A stretch of 64,000 nt of DNA from Streptococcus sp. 263_SSPC (GCF_001071995.1 NZ_JVNU01000059.1:46113-110112), one strand, 5' to 3'; positions 37,291 to 46,778 are shown, numbered from the stretch's first letter. Program-made: numbers and translations. Notes: a model not told the origin generated them from the sequence alone.

Positions 37291-38622
37291 TTAAGCTTTA
37301 TCTTTAAAATTCATTTCAAAACACATTCCTTCTGCTGTTGCAAAGAAGCGGTGTTCAATTTGTTCACGTTCGAGCAACTGATGAACACTATAGAGTCCTA
37401 CTCCATTTCCTCCGCCAGTCGTTCCTTTTGAAGATGGTAAGAGTGAAAATGCCGTTTCAATTTGTTCTTTCGTTAGTGGAACACATGGATTTTCAATCGT
37501 TAAATCTTGATCCTTTAATTCCACTCGAATGACGCCTTCTTTTGATGAGTGTTTAATGGCATTCATCAATAAGTTATTCCATACGTTTCGAAAGGCGATT
37601 GGACTCGCTTCAATCGTAAACGGTTCGATGCTTTCTTCAAGCACTAGTCCTTTTTCTTGTAATAATAACTGGAATTCTCGATTCCACTCTGGAAGAACTT
37701 TGTCTAATGCTATTTCTTCTTTTGTTAGAGTTTCTTCTTGTAATTTAGACAGCGCCAGAATTTCCTGAACGAGTACAGACATCTGGTCGACTTTGGCAAT
37801 CGACTCTTCCAAGTACTTATCACGGTCCTTATATTTACCAACATTGAGGCTCATATTCTCTAATAAAATACGCAGGCCTGCTAATGGCGTCTTCAACTCG
37901 TGAGAAGCGCTTCGCAAGAAATCCACCTTTGTTTTTTCCAACTGAATCATCTTCTGATTCTTCTCTTCCAGTTCATCGATGACAGATAGTAGATGCTCGT
38001 ATAACTCATTAATTTGCATCTCCATCTGCCCAATTTCATCGGCTCTTGGATTTACAAATTTGGCATCTCTATCTAATTCCATCATCTTCTTGGTTACCCT
38101 GGACATTTGCATCAGAGGTTTCGATAATTTTCTAGCATAAATATACGAGAAAATGACTGCTGTAAAGATCGAAATGGCGAGCGATAATGGCAAATAACGG
38201 AATGTAACCTTGGTTGCCTGTTTCACCGATTCGGTTGTCGTCACGACCTGCAGTTGCATTTGTTTGCCGTCTTTTGTAGTGACTTGTCTATCCTCGATAA
38301 TGACCGAGTTCTGATCACTATTTTCATCAATGGCTAACTCGCTTCCTAGCTGTAAGTTCTCCCCGTTCGATTCTTTTCTTAAGTAAGCTGTAATCCCTTC
38401 GTTTTTAGCATACAGTTGCAAGGCAGACGCAGCCTCTTGTTCATCGACTTTGGATAAACTTTCCACTAACACATCTGCTTTTTGGCTTAATTCTTGCTGA
38501 CGTTCCTGCAAATAAAAGTGCGGAAAGGCAAAGTATAAAAACAGATGCGCGATGGCGACTAGCGTACCTAGAATGCTCAATGTATAAATAAAAATCTTAG
38601 GAAACAGTTTTAATTTTCTCAT
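37291..38622 (-). CDS. vncS: sensor histidine kinase, VncS-like
   Basis: This 443-residue membrane kinase has two membrane segments (about residues 8-31 and 143-163) with a 110-residue outer sensor, then HAMP-like, HisKA with SASHELKTPLAG (His241), and a HATPase domain with NVWNNLLMNAIKHS and GNGVGLYSV. Start and vncR stop overlap as ATGA. The order permease-ATPase-permease-regulator-kinase matches the pneumococcal vex1-2-3-vncR-vncS locus. In pneumococcus the signal is debated; here it is unknown. Confidence 0.85.
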   Translation of the reverse strand: MRKLKLFPKIFIYTLSILGTLVAIAHLFLYFAFPHFYLQERQQELSQKADVLVESLSKVDEQEAASALQLYAKNEGITAYLRKESNGENLQLGSELAIDENSDQNSVIIEDRQVTTKDGKQMQLQVVTTTESVKQATKVTFRYLPLSLAISIFTAVIFSYIYARKLSKPLMQMSRVTKKMMELDRDAKFVNPRADEIGQMEMQINELYEHLLSVIDELEEKNQKMIQLEKTKVDFLRSASHELKTPLAGLRILLENMSLNVGKYKDRDKYLEESIAKVDQMSVLVQEILALSKLQEETLTKEEIALDKVLPEWNREFQLLLQEKGLVLEESIEPFTIEASPIAFRNVWNNLLMNAIKHSSKEGVIRVELKDQDLTIENPCVPLTKEQIETAFSLLPSSKGTTGGGNGVGLYSVHQLLEREQIEHRFFATAEGMCFEMNFKDKA

Positions 38623-39284
38623 CTTAACTCCAACTTGTATCCGACATTTTTAACCGTCACGATACAATCCAACAATAATTTTTTTCGCAATTGCTTGATA
38701 TAAACATCCACAACACGGTCAAACGGTGGATCTTCATGCTCTGCCCACACATGATCTAATATTTGAGCGCGACTCAATACTTGTCCGTGATGTTCTACGA
38801 GTAGTTTCAAAATTGCCAGTTCTTTTGCAGTTACTTCCACAATCTGCCCATTTACTCTAGCTTCAAAACTGGTAAAATTCACACTCGTATTCTCATAGTT
38901 CCACACATCCATTTCTCCGTAATGACGCTTCAATACGGCTTCAATCTGCTTATGCAAAACGACGAGGGAGAATGGTTTTTGAATAAATCCATCGACGAGT
39001 AGCTCGAACGTTCTCACTTGTGTTTCTTCGTCATGAAGGGCCGTTAGCATCAGAATAGGAACTTTACTAGTTTTACGCACCTCTTCTAACACTTCAAAGC
39101 CATTTTTTCGAGGCATCATAATATCGAGTAAGATTAAATCAATCGACTCTTTTTCAAATACTTCAAGCGCTTCTACTCCATCTTCTGCTTCAAACACATG
39201 GAAGCCTTGCTCTGTTAAATATTCACGAACGCCTTCGCGAATCGCTCCTTCGTCTTCAACGATTAATAAATTCAAAAACATCAC
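38619..39284 (-). CDS. vncR: OmpR-family response regulator, VncR-like
   Basis: This regulator has a receiver domain (residues 1-120) with phospho-acceptor Asp54 in LILLDIMMPRKNG and conserved Lys in GFIQKPFS. A winged-helix DNA-binding domain follows (LSRAQILDHVWAEHED, VDVYIKQLRKKL). The start shown is GTG; a TTG at 39275, five bases after GAGGTGA, would give MNLLIVEDEG and may be the true start. It should bind the 11-bp-spaced direct repeats upstream of vex1. Confidence 0.88.
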   Translation of the reverse strand: MMFLNLLIVEDEGAIREGVREYLTEQGFHVFEAEDGVEALEVFEKESIDLILLDIMMPRKNGFEVLEEVRKTSKVPILMLTALHDEETQVRTFELLVDGFIQKPFSLVVLHKQIEAVLKRHYGEMDVWNYENTSVNFTSFEARVNGQIVEVTAKELAILKLLVEHHGQVLSRAQILDHVWAEHEDPPFDRVVDVYIKQLRKKLLLDCIVTVKNVGYKLELR

Positions 39285-39338
39285 CTCTTTTTTGCTATTA
39301 TATCAATCAATCGGTCTAGCGACTAGACCCTTGCATTT

Positions 39339-40715
39339 TTATTCCGTATCTTGCAATAAACTCTTCGGAGATTTTTGTAAAATAAACGCACTGCCTAAGA
39401 GAACTGCAATAACAACAACGACGAGTCCAAGACCTACAACTGTTGCTTTATCCATATTGGATACTGTCACCGATAATTCTGTCAATGTCTTATTGAAGCC
39501 GTCCACTGCAGCTCCACCACCAAGGTTTGCTGATTTCGCTTCATTTGCCAGTTGCGTTCCAAGGCTACTATTCACTTGACCTAAGATGAGTTTTCCAACC
39601 CATTCGCTGACAGGTCCCCCTGCAAGAATCGCAGCGATAAAGCTAGCAATGCTGACCATTCCTACTTCGCACAGCATTTGCGCAATAATCGTTTTGTTCG
39701 TCATTCCAAGTGCCAAGCGGACACCGATTTCTCTTCGGCGGCTGTTTGTCCATAAGAATAGGACGAGCACTAAAATAATCGCTGAGAAGATTAGGCTTCC
39801 AAGGAATAGTTTGTCTGTTAAGCCATATACTAAGTTAATTGATTTTTGAAGCGTTGGGTAGTTTTGGCTGCTCTTAATGAGCGTATAGGCCTTCCAGTCA
39901 ATTCCCAATTTCTTCGCTTGTTCCATCACCTTATCGATGTCATATTGACCACCTACAAGGAACGTAGCATCCAGGTAAATGGCATTCGTATCTGTATAGC
40001 CATACATTAATGCACTTGTCTTTAAGTCCGTTAAAATCGTATTTTCATATAATTCTTGAGGCGCTGTGACTCCACCTTTATTTTTACCTCCGAACAAACC
40101 AACAATTGTCACTTCGGTTTGGTTATTCGCGTGCTTCTCGTTATCTGCATCATAAATGTTTGATTTTAACTTGAACTTGTCGCCGACTTTTAAATTATTT
40201 TTCTTAGCAAAGTCTTCGTGTACTAACGCCACATTTGTATCGTCATCCTTAATATGGCGCCCTTCTGTTAGCGTGAAAGTCTGCGCCGCGAATCGTTCAT
40301 CCATGCTAGAATCATTAATCCCTGTTACCTGAGCAGCTTTCCCGAAACGTTGCTGACGAGCGGCGTCAAGACGAACTCCTTTTGCTGGAATCAATTCTTG
40401 ATCCACAAGGTCCGCTACGACTTCCATTCGCTTCACTGCCTTTTGAACGCCTTCGATTCCTTCAATCGCTTGAATATCTTTTCCTTTCAAGTTCCCGCCC
40501 CCACGAGCAGTCCCTTGATTATGTCTGCGGTCGATTTGCATCGAGAACGAAGAATTAATCGACTTAAACGTTTCTTTTGCAGCGGTATCCGTTGCGTGTT
40601 TTACGGCTAAGCTACTAAGAGCCACTGTTGCCATACTGAATAAAATAAAGAAAATAATTAAGGTTTTAAACTTTTTTCTTGAGACATATGCCCAAGCATT
40701 TTGTAGGATACTCAT
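39339..40715 (-). CDS. vex3: ABC transporter permease, Vex3-like
   Basis: This 458-residue MacB/FtsX-type permease has one N-terminal membrane segment (about 17-38), a large extracellular domain (about 40-300) and three C-terminal segments (about 300-325, 350-375, 425-450). The cytoplasmic signature SRRREIGVRLALGMTNKTII is the FtsX-domain coupling loop. It begins directly after the ATPase stop codon. With vex1 and vex2 it would form an exporter for an unknown peptide or an antimicrobial-sensing complex. Confidence 0.85.
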   Translation of the reverse strand: MSILQNAWAYVSRKKFKTLIIFFILFSMATVALSSLAVKHATDTAAKETFKSINSSFSMQIDRRHNQGTARGGGNLKGKDIQAIEGIEGVQKAVKRMEVVADLVDQELIPAKGVRLDAARQQRFGKAAQVTGINDSSMDERFAAQTFTLTEGRHIKDDDTNVALVHEDFAKKNNLKVGDKFKLKSNIYDADNEKHANNQTEVTIVGLFGGKNKGGVTAPQELYENTILTDLKTSALMYGYTDTNAIYLDATFLVGGQYDIDKVMEQAKKLGIDWKAYTLIKSSQNYPTLQKSINLVYGLTDKLFLGSLIFSAIILVLVLFLWTNSRRREIGVRLALGMTNKTIIAQMLCEVGMVSIASFIAAILAGGPVSEWVGKLILGQVNSSLGTQLANEAKSANLGGGAAVDGFNKTLTELSVTVSNMDKATVVGLGLVVVVIAVLLGSAFILQKSPKSLLQDTE

Positions 40716-41360
40716 CTATTTTCCACCTCTTACTTTCTTTAGTTTTCCATCTTCTAATTCCAAGACTTCATCACTCGCAGCGGCTACTTGCGGGCTGTGA
40801 GTCACTACGATGACACATTTTCCACTTTCATGTGCTGCCATTTTTAAGATATCGATAATTTCTGCGGCTGTTCCTTCATCAAGGTTTCCGGTTGGTTCAT
40901 CCGCTAAAATAATTGGCGCCTTTGAAACAAGTGCTCTAGCAATTGCAACCCGTTGTTGTTGCCCACCTGATAGCTTCAATACATTACGATGAATTAATTC
41001 TTCCTCTAATCCTAATTTCAATAGGATATCTTTAGTTGCTTTTCCATTTACGAGTCTTACATTTTCAAGCGGTGTTAAATAATCGATTAAATTATAGTTT
41101 TGGAATACTAAGCAAATATGATCACGGCGGTGTTCACTGTATGACCCTTGCGCAATATCTTGCCCATTGAAACAAACTTTTCCTTTCGTTGGACTATCTA
41201 ATCCAGCTAACAGCGATAAGAAAGTCGATTTCCCTGCTCCTGATTTTCCAACAACCGCATAGAATTTTCCTTCTTCAAAAGTGGCATTCAAATCATTCAA
41301 CACATATTTTTGAGAATCCTCGTATCGATAATAAATAGTTTCTAATGATAATACTGACAT
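40716..41360 (-). CDS. vex2: ABC transporter ATP-binding protein, Vex2-like
   Basis: This 214-residue ABC ATPase energises the two permeases on either side of it. Walker A is GKSGAGKSTFL (about residues 38-48), the Q-loop LVFQNYNL, the signature KLSGGQQQR, Walker B IILADEPTGNLD and the H-loop VTHS. It belongs to the MacB/LolD-like subgroup that pairs with FtsX-type permeases. Overlaps and short gaps place all three genes in one operon with the two-component system. Confidence 0.9.
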   Translation of the reverse strand: MSVLSLETIYYRYEDSQKYVLNDLNATFEEGKFYAVVGKSGAGKSTFLSLLAGLDSPTKGKVCFNGQDIAQGSYSEHRRDHICLVFQNYNLIDYLTPLENVRLVNGKATKDILLKLGLEEELIHRNVLKLSGGQQQRVAIARALVSKAPIILADEPTGNLDEGTAAEIIDILKMAAHESGKCVIVVTHSPQVAAASDEVLELEDGKLKKVRGGK

Positions 41361-41371
41361 AAAAACACTCC

Positions 41372-42655
41372 TTAGTTCATTTGACTTAAAATTTTCTTCG
41401 GTTTCTTCATTAAGATGACTGCGGTACTAAATAGAACGGCTAATGCAATAATAATCAGTACGACTCCAATCGTTAGCAGTCCTTGCATTAGACTGAACTC
41501 CGGCAAGCTCGATTCAAATAATGATTTCACTTGAGGGGGAATCTCATCCGAGGTTAAGAGCCCCGTGTAAAATTGCTTGGCTACAAAGCTGCCCAACATA
41601 AGAGCGAAGATGGAGCTCGTTGCCGCTACCGTGTAGAGTTCTAATAAGATTTGCGCGATAATTTCTTTTCTTGAAATTCCGACCGACATCAAAATCCCGA
41701 ACTCATGAATTCTTTCTCTTAATGTAAATAATAAAATTAAAAATAAAACAATAACTGCTAATACAAATACAGAACTCGTCAACAATGTCATGAGCGATCT
41801 AAAATTTTGAATAGGCCCTGCTACTTGCTCAAATACTTGTTCATTTTTAGAAAGTTGCATCCCATCCCACTTGAGAGGAAGTTCTTTAACTTTGTCGATT
41901 ACTTCATCTAATTTTGATGGATCTTTTACCGTAAAAATCGCACGATGAAGAATTGCATTCGATTCATCTTTTCCAATCAATATTTGACTCGTTTTATAAT
42001 CCATATAGATACGATTTTCTGTTAAGTCACTCGTCAATCCTGTTGATTGCTCCGATAACTTTCCGTTGAAGATTCCAACGATTTCGACGGTTACTTCTTT
42101 ACCACTTGCAGTAGTACCCTCGTTTTGGAAATTCTTCAATTTAATTTTGTCTCCAACTGTCCAATTGTTTTCTTTTGCAAGCTCTTCATGCACGAGTACT
42201 TTTCCTGAATCGTCTTTGGTTAACGTACGCCCTTCTTTGAGATTTAGCGCACCGCTAGCAAAATTTAACTCCTGACTACTTGAAGTGACGCCGTGATAAC
42301 TCACGAGCTCCCCCATTTTCCCTTGGTCAAGTTGGACCGCTTGTTCTCTCTCAACAGCCTTTGCGTCTTCGAGTTGTCCGATGCCGTCCATTTCATACTG
42401 CGCATCCTTTACTCCTTCGACTTGTTTCACTTGAGACATCTTCTTTTGTTCAATGTTTCCGTCTTGCAAGAGGGACTCAATTTGAAATCCCGAATTCGAT
42501 AAATCCAAAAGTTTTTCTTGAACCTTCCCTGTACTTTCTTGCATCGAGAGGACCGCCAAGACAGCTGCTGTAATTAGCATCATGATGAAAAATAATATTC
42601 CTGTACGAATCTTCTTGCGAACAAGATACGCACCCGCTCTCTTTTTCCAATCCAT
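41372..42655 (-). CDS. vex1: ABC transporter permease, Vex1-like
   Basis: This 427-residue permease has the same layout as Vex3: one N-terminal segment (about 17-37), an extracellular domain of about 250 residues, and three C-terminal segments with the FtsX coupling loop LRERIHEFGILMSVGISRKE. ATG 42655 (MDWKKRAG) follows GGGAG by five bases; a longer GTG start four codons upstream overlaps that site. It is the first gene of the five-gene operon. No Pep27-like small peptide gene is evident upstream. Confidence 0.85.
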   Translation of the reverse strand: MDWKKRAGAYLVRKKIRTGILFFIMMLITAAVLAVLSMQESTGKVQEKLLDLSNSGFQIESLLQDGNIEQKKMSQVKQVEGVKDAQYEMDGIGQLEDAKAVEREQAVQLDQGKMGELVSYHGVTSSSQELNFASGALNLKEGRTLTKDDSGKVLVHEELAKENNWTVGDKIKLKNFQNEGTTASGKEVTVEIVGIFNGKLSEQSTGLTSDLTENRIYMDYKTSQILIGKDESNAILHRAIFTVKDPSKLDEVIDKVKELPLKWDGMQLSKNEQVFEQVAGPIQNFRSLMTLLTSSVFVLAVIVLFLILLFTLRERIHEFGILMSVGISRKEIIAQILLELYTVAATSSIFALMLGSFVAKQFYTGLLTSDEIPPQVKSLFESSLPEFSLMQGLLTIGVVLIIIALAVLFSTAVILMKKPKKILSQMN

Positions 42656-42703
42656 GTGCTCTCCCACTTCCTTTCCTATTCTGTACTGTTAGTTTGCACT
42701 TCC

Positions 42704-42724
42704 AATATGAAACAAATATGAAAC
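42704..42724 (-). promoter_or_regulatory. direct repeat upstream of vex1, probable VncR site
   Basis: GTTTCATATT occurs twice with an 11-bp period on the minus strand (42715-42724 and 42704-42713), about 50 bp before vex1. One-turn direct repeats like this are the usual binding site of OmpR-family regulators near the -35 region. Confidence 0.6.
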
Positions 42725-42742
42725 GAATTTCTTTTTTGAAAA

Positions 42743-42770
42743 ATTTCATTACCATATATGGTAATGAAAT
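42743..42770. repeat. 28-bp perfect palindrome upstream of vex1
   Basis: ATTTCATTACCATA is followed immediately by its exact complement, TATGGTAATGAAAT. It lies between the smpB terminator and the vex1 direct repeats. It has no U-run, so an operator or cruciform site is more likely than a terminator. Which protein binds is unknown. Confidence 0.8.
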
Positions 42771-42783
42771 ATTTTTTGCATGC

Positions 42784-42810
42784 AAAAAAGGCTGGACAAT
42801 TTGTCCAGCC
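42784..42810 (-). terminator. smpB terminator
   Basis: GGCTGGAC pairs perfectly with GTCCAGCC around a short AT loop, followed by U6. Confidence 0.92.
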
Positions 42811-42817
42811 TTCCTCT

Positions 42818-43282
42818 TTAATATCTTTCTTTCATTGCACGATCGATTTCGCGTTTCATATCCTTTTGCTTTAAGGCATCACGTTTATCGTAATTTTTCT
42901 TCCCTTTCGCAACTCCGATTAATAACTTGGCAACGCCATTTTTAATATAGACCTTTAGCGGCACTACTGTATTTCCGGCTTGCTTTACTTGCTCCAACAA
43001 ATTGTTAATTTGCTTTTTATGAAGCAATAATTTTCTCGTTCTTAATGGATCATGATTGAAAAGCGTCCCTTGTTCAAACGGACTAATATGAACTCCTACA
43101 AGAAAAGCTTCTCCTTGCTTCAAGCTCACATATCCATCTTTTAAATTAATACGCGCTTGACGAACCGATTTGATTTCTGTTCCGGTTAAAACCATCCCAG
43201 CTTCAATCGTTTCAAGAATGGTATAGTCATGATTCGCTTTTCGATTTTGTGCGAGCACTTTATCGTTCGTTCCTTTAGGCAT
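42818..43282 (-). CDS. smpB: SsrA-binding protein
   Basis: SmpB binds tmRNA and brings it to stalled ribosomes for trans-translation. The 154-residue protein shows the conserved [10 protein letters not shown] and [16 protein letters not shown] segments near the N-terminus and the basic [17 protein letters not shown] tail. It lies 11 bp downstream of rnr in the order secG-est-rnr-smpB, common in Firmicutes. The tmRNA gene itself (ssrA), sometimes found next to smpB, is not here. Confidence 0.97.
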   Translation of the reverse strand: MPKGTNDKVLAQNRKANHDYTILETIEAGMVLTGTEIKSVRQARINLKDGYVSLKQGEAFLVGVHISPFEQGTLFNHDPLRTRKLLLHKKQINNLLEQVKQAGNTVVPLKVYIKNGVAKLLIGVAKGKKNYDKRDALKQKDMKREIDRAMKERY

Positions 43283-43293
43283 TCACGAACCTC

Positions 43294-45588
43294 CTAGCGT
43301 CTTTTCTTTTTCGTTTTAATGGCTTTTTTAAAGCGTTGGCGTCCTTTTGATTTTTTGCCCTTCTTAAAAGACTTATCATCAAAGCGTTCGCCTTTTCTTG
43401 GACGTTCAGTTTTGGCCAATTTTGCATCTTCTACGAGTAGGAAATCGACTTCTCTAGCTTCCACATCTACTTTCACGCATTTCACACGAACTCGGTCGCC
43501 AATACGGTAACTTACTCCCGTACGTTCGCCAAGTAAAATCATGTGGCTTTCAATAAAGTTAAAGTAGTCTTGTTTCAAGTGAGAAATATGAATTAATCCT
43601 TCTACGGTATTTGCTAACTCAACAAACATTCCGAATTTTGTTACAGAGCTTACGATACCATCGAATTCCTCGCCAACCTTATCTTGCATATATTCAGCTT
43701 TCTTCAATGCGTTCACATCGCGTTCCGCCTGTACTGCAAGTCGTTCCATACGAGATGATTGATCTGCAATTTGTTGCAACTTATCTTCAAGAAGTGTTTC
43801 TTCTTTCTTCGATAAATGACCTGGACGTTTTCCGTAATGACGGATCATACGATGAACGATTAAGTCTGGATAACGACGAATTGGCGAAGTGAAGTGCGTA
43901 TAGTCTTCGGCTGCCAGTCCATAGTGTCCTGTTGGCGTGATATCGTATTTAGCTTGTTTCATCGAACGTAGCATCATCGTCGATACCACTGCTTCATACG
44001 GCTCACCGCGTACTTCATTCAATGCCTTTTGCAATTTCTTCGGTGTTATCGAATCGTTCTTCCCTTTAATCGTAATTCCAAATGCGGTAATAAACTCTAA
44101 GAAACGTTGGAGTTTTTCGCTATCTGGATTTTCGTGGACACGGTAAATGAACGGCACCTTCAATTGTTCATAATGATGCGCCACTGTTTCATTAGCCGCA
44201 AGCATAAAGGACTCAATGAGTCGCTCTGCTACGCCACGTTCACGTAGTACAATTTCTGTTGGTGCGCCTTTTTCATCCACAAGAATTTTTGCTTCTTGTG
44301 TATCAAAGTCAATCGCTCCACGTTCCATTCGTCTACGCTCAAGAATCGTATGTAATTCCTTCATATTCCAAAGCATTTCTGCAATCTCTGGAGTGATTTT
44401 TTCAGAAGCTTCATTCGTATTGAATAATACATTCACTTCATCATAAGTTAATCGCTCGTTCGATTGAATCACACTTGGGAAAATCTCGTGCTGATAAATT
44501 GTTCCGCTATGGTCAATTTCCATGCGTGCTGTTAACGTTAATCGCTCTTCATATGGATGTAGCGAGCAGATTCCGTTTGATAATCGTTGCGGTAACATTG
44601 GAACCACACGGTCTGTTAAATACACACTCGTTCCGCGTTCAAATGCTTCCTTATCCATTTCAGAATTTTCCGTTACATAATAAGAAACGTCGGCGATGGA
44701 TACCGTTAAGACAAAGGTTCCATCTTCGCGTTTCACAAGAGCGACCGCATCATCTAAATCTTTGGCGTCTGCTCCGTCAATTGTCACGGTTAATTCTTGG
44801 CGTAAATCAACACGCCCTTCGATTTCTTCCGGTGAGATCGTTTCACTCACACGGTTTGCTTCCTCTATAACAGAGTCTGGGAATACTGTTGGGATTTTTA
44901 ATTGATGTAAAATCATTAAAATATCCATGCCGACAGCGTCTTTATAGCCGATTTCTTTAACGATATGCGCCTTCAAGACGAGTTCGTGACGCTCTGTTTC
45001 ATAACTATCGACTTCGGCAATCACGACGGTTCCGTCAACTGGGTTTAATCCCTTTCTAGTCACATAACATTTCGTTTTCTTTAATTTAGAATCTTTTAAT
45101 GCAATTTCGCCACAATAGCCTGTTTGCATCATAATCTTCGATGGGTAACGTGTATAAATCCCCACCACTTGCTTCACAGCGCGTTCTATGATTTTCACGA
45201 TTGTTCCGCTTGCGGCTTTATCGTTATAAGGATTTTCTTCTTGTACGATACGAATCGCAACCGTATCTCCATCCATAGCGCCATGGACATCCGTTCTTGG
45301 GATAAAAATATCTGGTTTGCCTTCTTCAACTGTGACAAAACCAAATCCTTTATCGTTTAATCGGAATGTTCCTTCTAACGTACGATTTTTTTGATTGAAT
45401 CCAAATTTACCTTGTCGTGTTAATACAATTTTCCCAGAATCTTCGAGGTCAGCTAATTGTTTCACTAAAATCTTAAAGTCCTTTGAAGCAGTAAATCCGA
45501 AATGCTCACTAATTTCTTGAACAAAAAAACTTTCGGATTCATGTTCCATAAAGAAAGCCATTAAGATTTCTTCTAATGATTGTCTCAT
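43294..45588 (-). CDS. rnr: ribonuclease R
   Basis: RNase R is a 3'-to-5' exoribonuclease that degrades structured RNA and helps remove defective mRNA with SmpB-tmRNA. The 764-residue protein has an N-terminal helix-turn-helix-like segment (residues 1-60), cold-shock domains (about 70-225), the RNB catalytic domain with the metal-binding IDGADAKDLDDAV, an S1 domain (about 640-715) and a Lys/Arg-rich tail (KKGKKSKGRQRFKKA). The gene order with smpB suggests a shared role in quality control. Confidence 0.97.
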   Translation of the reverse strand: MRQSLEEILMAFFMEHESESFFVQEISEHFGFTASKDFKILVKQLADLEDSGKIVLTRQGKFGFNQKNRTLEGTFRLNDKGFGFVTVEEGKPDIFIPRTDVHGAMDGDTVAIRIVQEENPYNDKAASGTIVKIIERAVKQVVGIYTRYPSKIMMQTGYCGEIALKDSKLKKTKCYVTRKGLNPVDGTVVIAEVDSYETERHELVLKAHIVKEIGYKDAVGMDILMILHQLKIPTVFPDSVIEEANRVSETISPEEIEGRVDLRQELTVTIDGADAKDLDDAVALVKREDGTFVLTVSIADVSYYVTENSEMDKEAFERGTSVYLTDRVVPMLPQRLSNGICSLHPYEERLTLTARMEIDHSGTIYQHEIFPSVIQSNERLTYDEVNVLFNTNEASEKITPEIAEMLWNMKELHTILERRRMERGAIDFDTQEAKILVDEKGAPTEIVLRERGVAERLIESFMLAANETVAHHYEQLKVPFIYRVHENPDSEKLQRFLEFITAFGITIKGKNDSITPKKLQKALNEVRGEPYEAVVSTMMLRSMKQAKYDITPTGHYGLAAEDYTHFTSPIRRYPDLIVHRMIRHYGKRPGHLSKKEETLLEDKLQQIADQSSRMERLAVQAERDVNALKKAEYMQDKVGEEFDGIVSSVTKFGMFVELANTVEGLIHISHLKQDYFNFIESHMILLGERTGVSYRIGDRVRVKCVKVDVEAREVDFLLVEDAKLAKTERPRKGERFDDKSFKKGKKSKGRQRFKKAIKTKKKRR

Positions 45589-45592
45589 TTCT

Positions 45593-46321
45593 TTACCTCC
45601 ATTCTTGTTGATTTAGAAAAGAGAGAACAGTCTCTTGGAATTCCTTTCTAACAGGACTAACTGTAATCACGTGCCCTGCTTCTTCATACCAATGTAACTC
45701 CACTTGTGCGTTAATGAGGCCCTCTTTTAATTCAAGAGAAGACTCTGGATCGACAAGTGTATCTTGTTCCCCTTGTGCAATATAAAAACTTCCTGTTACT
45801 TCATCTAAATGTGAAGCAACGTCACTTGAAAATGATTGAATGTGTGCTAATTGTTTTTGTGCTTTTTCCTTCATTTCAGCTTCATCAAATGGTCGTCCTA
45901 CATTTCTATATGACGCCTTCGCATACATCATAAAACTTTGAAACAGTCCTGGCAACTGAGGATTCCCAGAAGATACTGGCGAACAAAAAGTCCCTGCATA
46001 TTCAACAAGATGTTCGGTTGCTAATTTTGTCGCCATAATACCTCCCATCGATAATCCGAATGCAGCCACCGTGTGAAATCCTTCTCCTCGAACAAAGTCG
46101 ACAGCACGTTTTGCATCTTCATACCAAGCCTCGGGAGAACTTGCCAAAATATCTTCCACATCTGGAGTTCCATGGCCAGAAAATACTGGAACATAAACTG
46201 CATAATCATGACGATGTAAAAACTGCGCAAGCATTCTCACATCGGCAGGCGTTCCTGTATAAGCATGAAATAAAATCACCGCTCTTGTATTGCTTTCTTT
46301 TCTTAACCATAGTGCTTCCAT
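45593..46321 (-). CDS. carboxylesterase, Est30-like alpha/beta hydrolase
   Basis: This 242-residue alpha/beta hydrolase resembles the Bacillus Est30/YvaK carboxylesterase. The catalytic triad is visible as Ser in FGLSMGG (about residue 94), Asp in QGEQDTLVD, and His in AGHVITVSP. The oxyanion-side FHAYTGTPAD is also typical. The natural substrate is unknown. It sits between secG and rnr, a conserved arrangement in Firmicutes. It begins downstream of a terminator and four bases upstream of rnr, so it and rnr share a transcript. Confidence 0.9.
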   Translation of the reverse strand: MEALWLRKESNTRAVILFHAYTGTPADVRMLAQFLHRHDYAVYVPVFSGHGTPDVEDILASSPEAWYEDAKRAVDFVRGEGFHTVAAFGLSMGGIMATKLATEHLVEYAGTFCSPVSSGNPQLPGLFQSFMMYAKASYRNVGRPFDEAEMKEKAQKQLAHIQSFSSDVASHLDEVTGSFYIAQGEQDTLVDPESSLELKEGLINAQVELHWYEEAGHVITVSPVRKEFQETVLSFLNQQEWR

Positions 46322-46346
46322 AATATTACTCCTCTAATCTGACAAA

Positions 46347-46387
46347 TAAAAAAGTACAATTGGTTGGCTGTCCGAACAATTGTACTT
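46347..46387 (-). terminator. secG terminator
   Basis: AAGTACAATTG pairs perfectly with CAATTGTACTT around a 14-nt loop, followed by U-rich sequence, eight bases after the secG stop codon. Confidence 0.85.
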
Positions 46388-46394
46388 AAATTTA

Positions 46395-46625
46395 TTATTT
46401 TGATGAAATGTATGCTAATGCAAATGCTAATAACATGAAGATTGTTCCTAAAACAACTGTTACGCGAATTAAGAATGCCTCAAAACCACGTGCCTTTTGT
46501 TTACCGAATAATTGTTCTGCTCCACCTGTTAAATTCGCAGCATTTGTTTTTGAAGGTTGCATTGCAACAACAATAATTAATAATACGCATACCACAACCA
46601 TCAGTGATAAAATTAAACTGTACAA
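46395..46625 (-). CDS. secG: preprotein translocase subunit SecG
   Basis: SecG is the small auxiliary subunit of the SecYEG channel. The 76-residue protein has two membrane segments (about 3-22 and 53-73) and the conserved central loop GGAEQLFGKQKARGFE. It starts at TTG, 7 bp after GGAGGG. An extended -10 (TGTTAAAAT) lies upstream on the minus strand. SecA is at 25-27 kb. Confidence 0.95.
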   Translation of the reverse strand: MYSLILSLMVVVCVLLIIVVAMQPSKTNAANLTGGAEQLFGKQKARGFEAFLIRVTVVLGTIFMLLAFALAYISSK

Positions 46626-46739
46626 AGGATTCCCTCCTTAACTAAAATTCTTTTCAATTTTAACATAAAAGCTACGATAATGCTACTCTTTCACGCAAAA
46701 TGCTATGAATTCGAACTACAATTAAAAACATTGAAAACA

Positions 46740-46748
46740 TGGTATAAT
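46740..46748 (+). promoter_or_regulatory. HAD phosphatase promoter
   Basis: TGGTATAAT is an extended -10 (TGn plus consensus) about 30 bp before the start codon. It diverges from secG. The -35 box is not clear. Confidence 0.6.
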
Positions 46749-46778
46749 AAAAAAAGACACAATGAATGGAGTGACAAA

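Noticed and set aside
42477..42785. Open frame upstream of and overlapping vex1, as a possible Pep27-like peptide
   Set aside because: It starts at TTG without a ribosome binding site, runs through the palindrome and operator repeats, and shows no likeness to Pep27.
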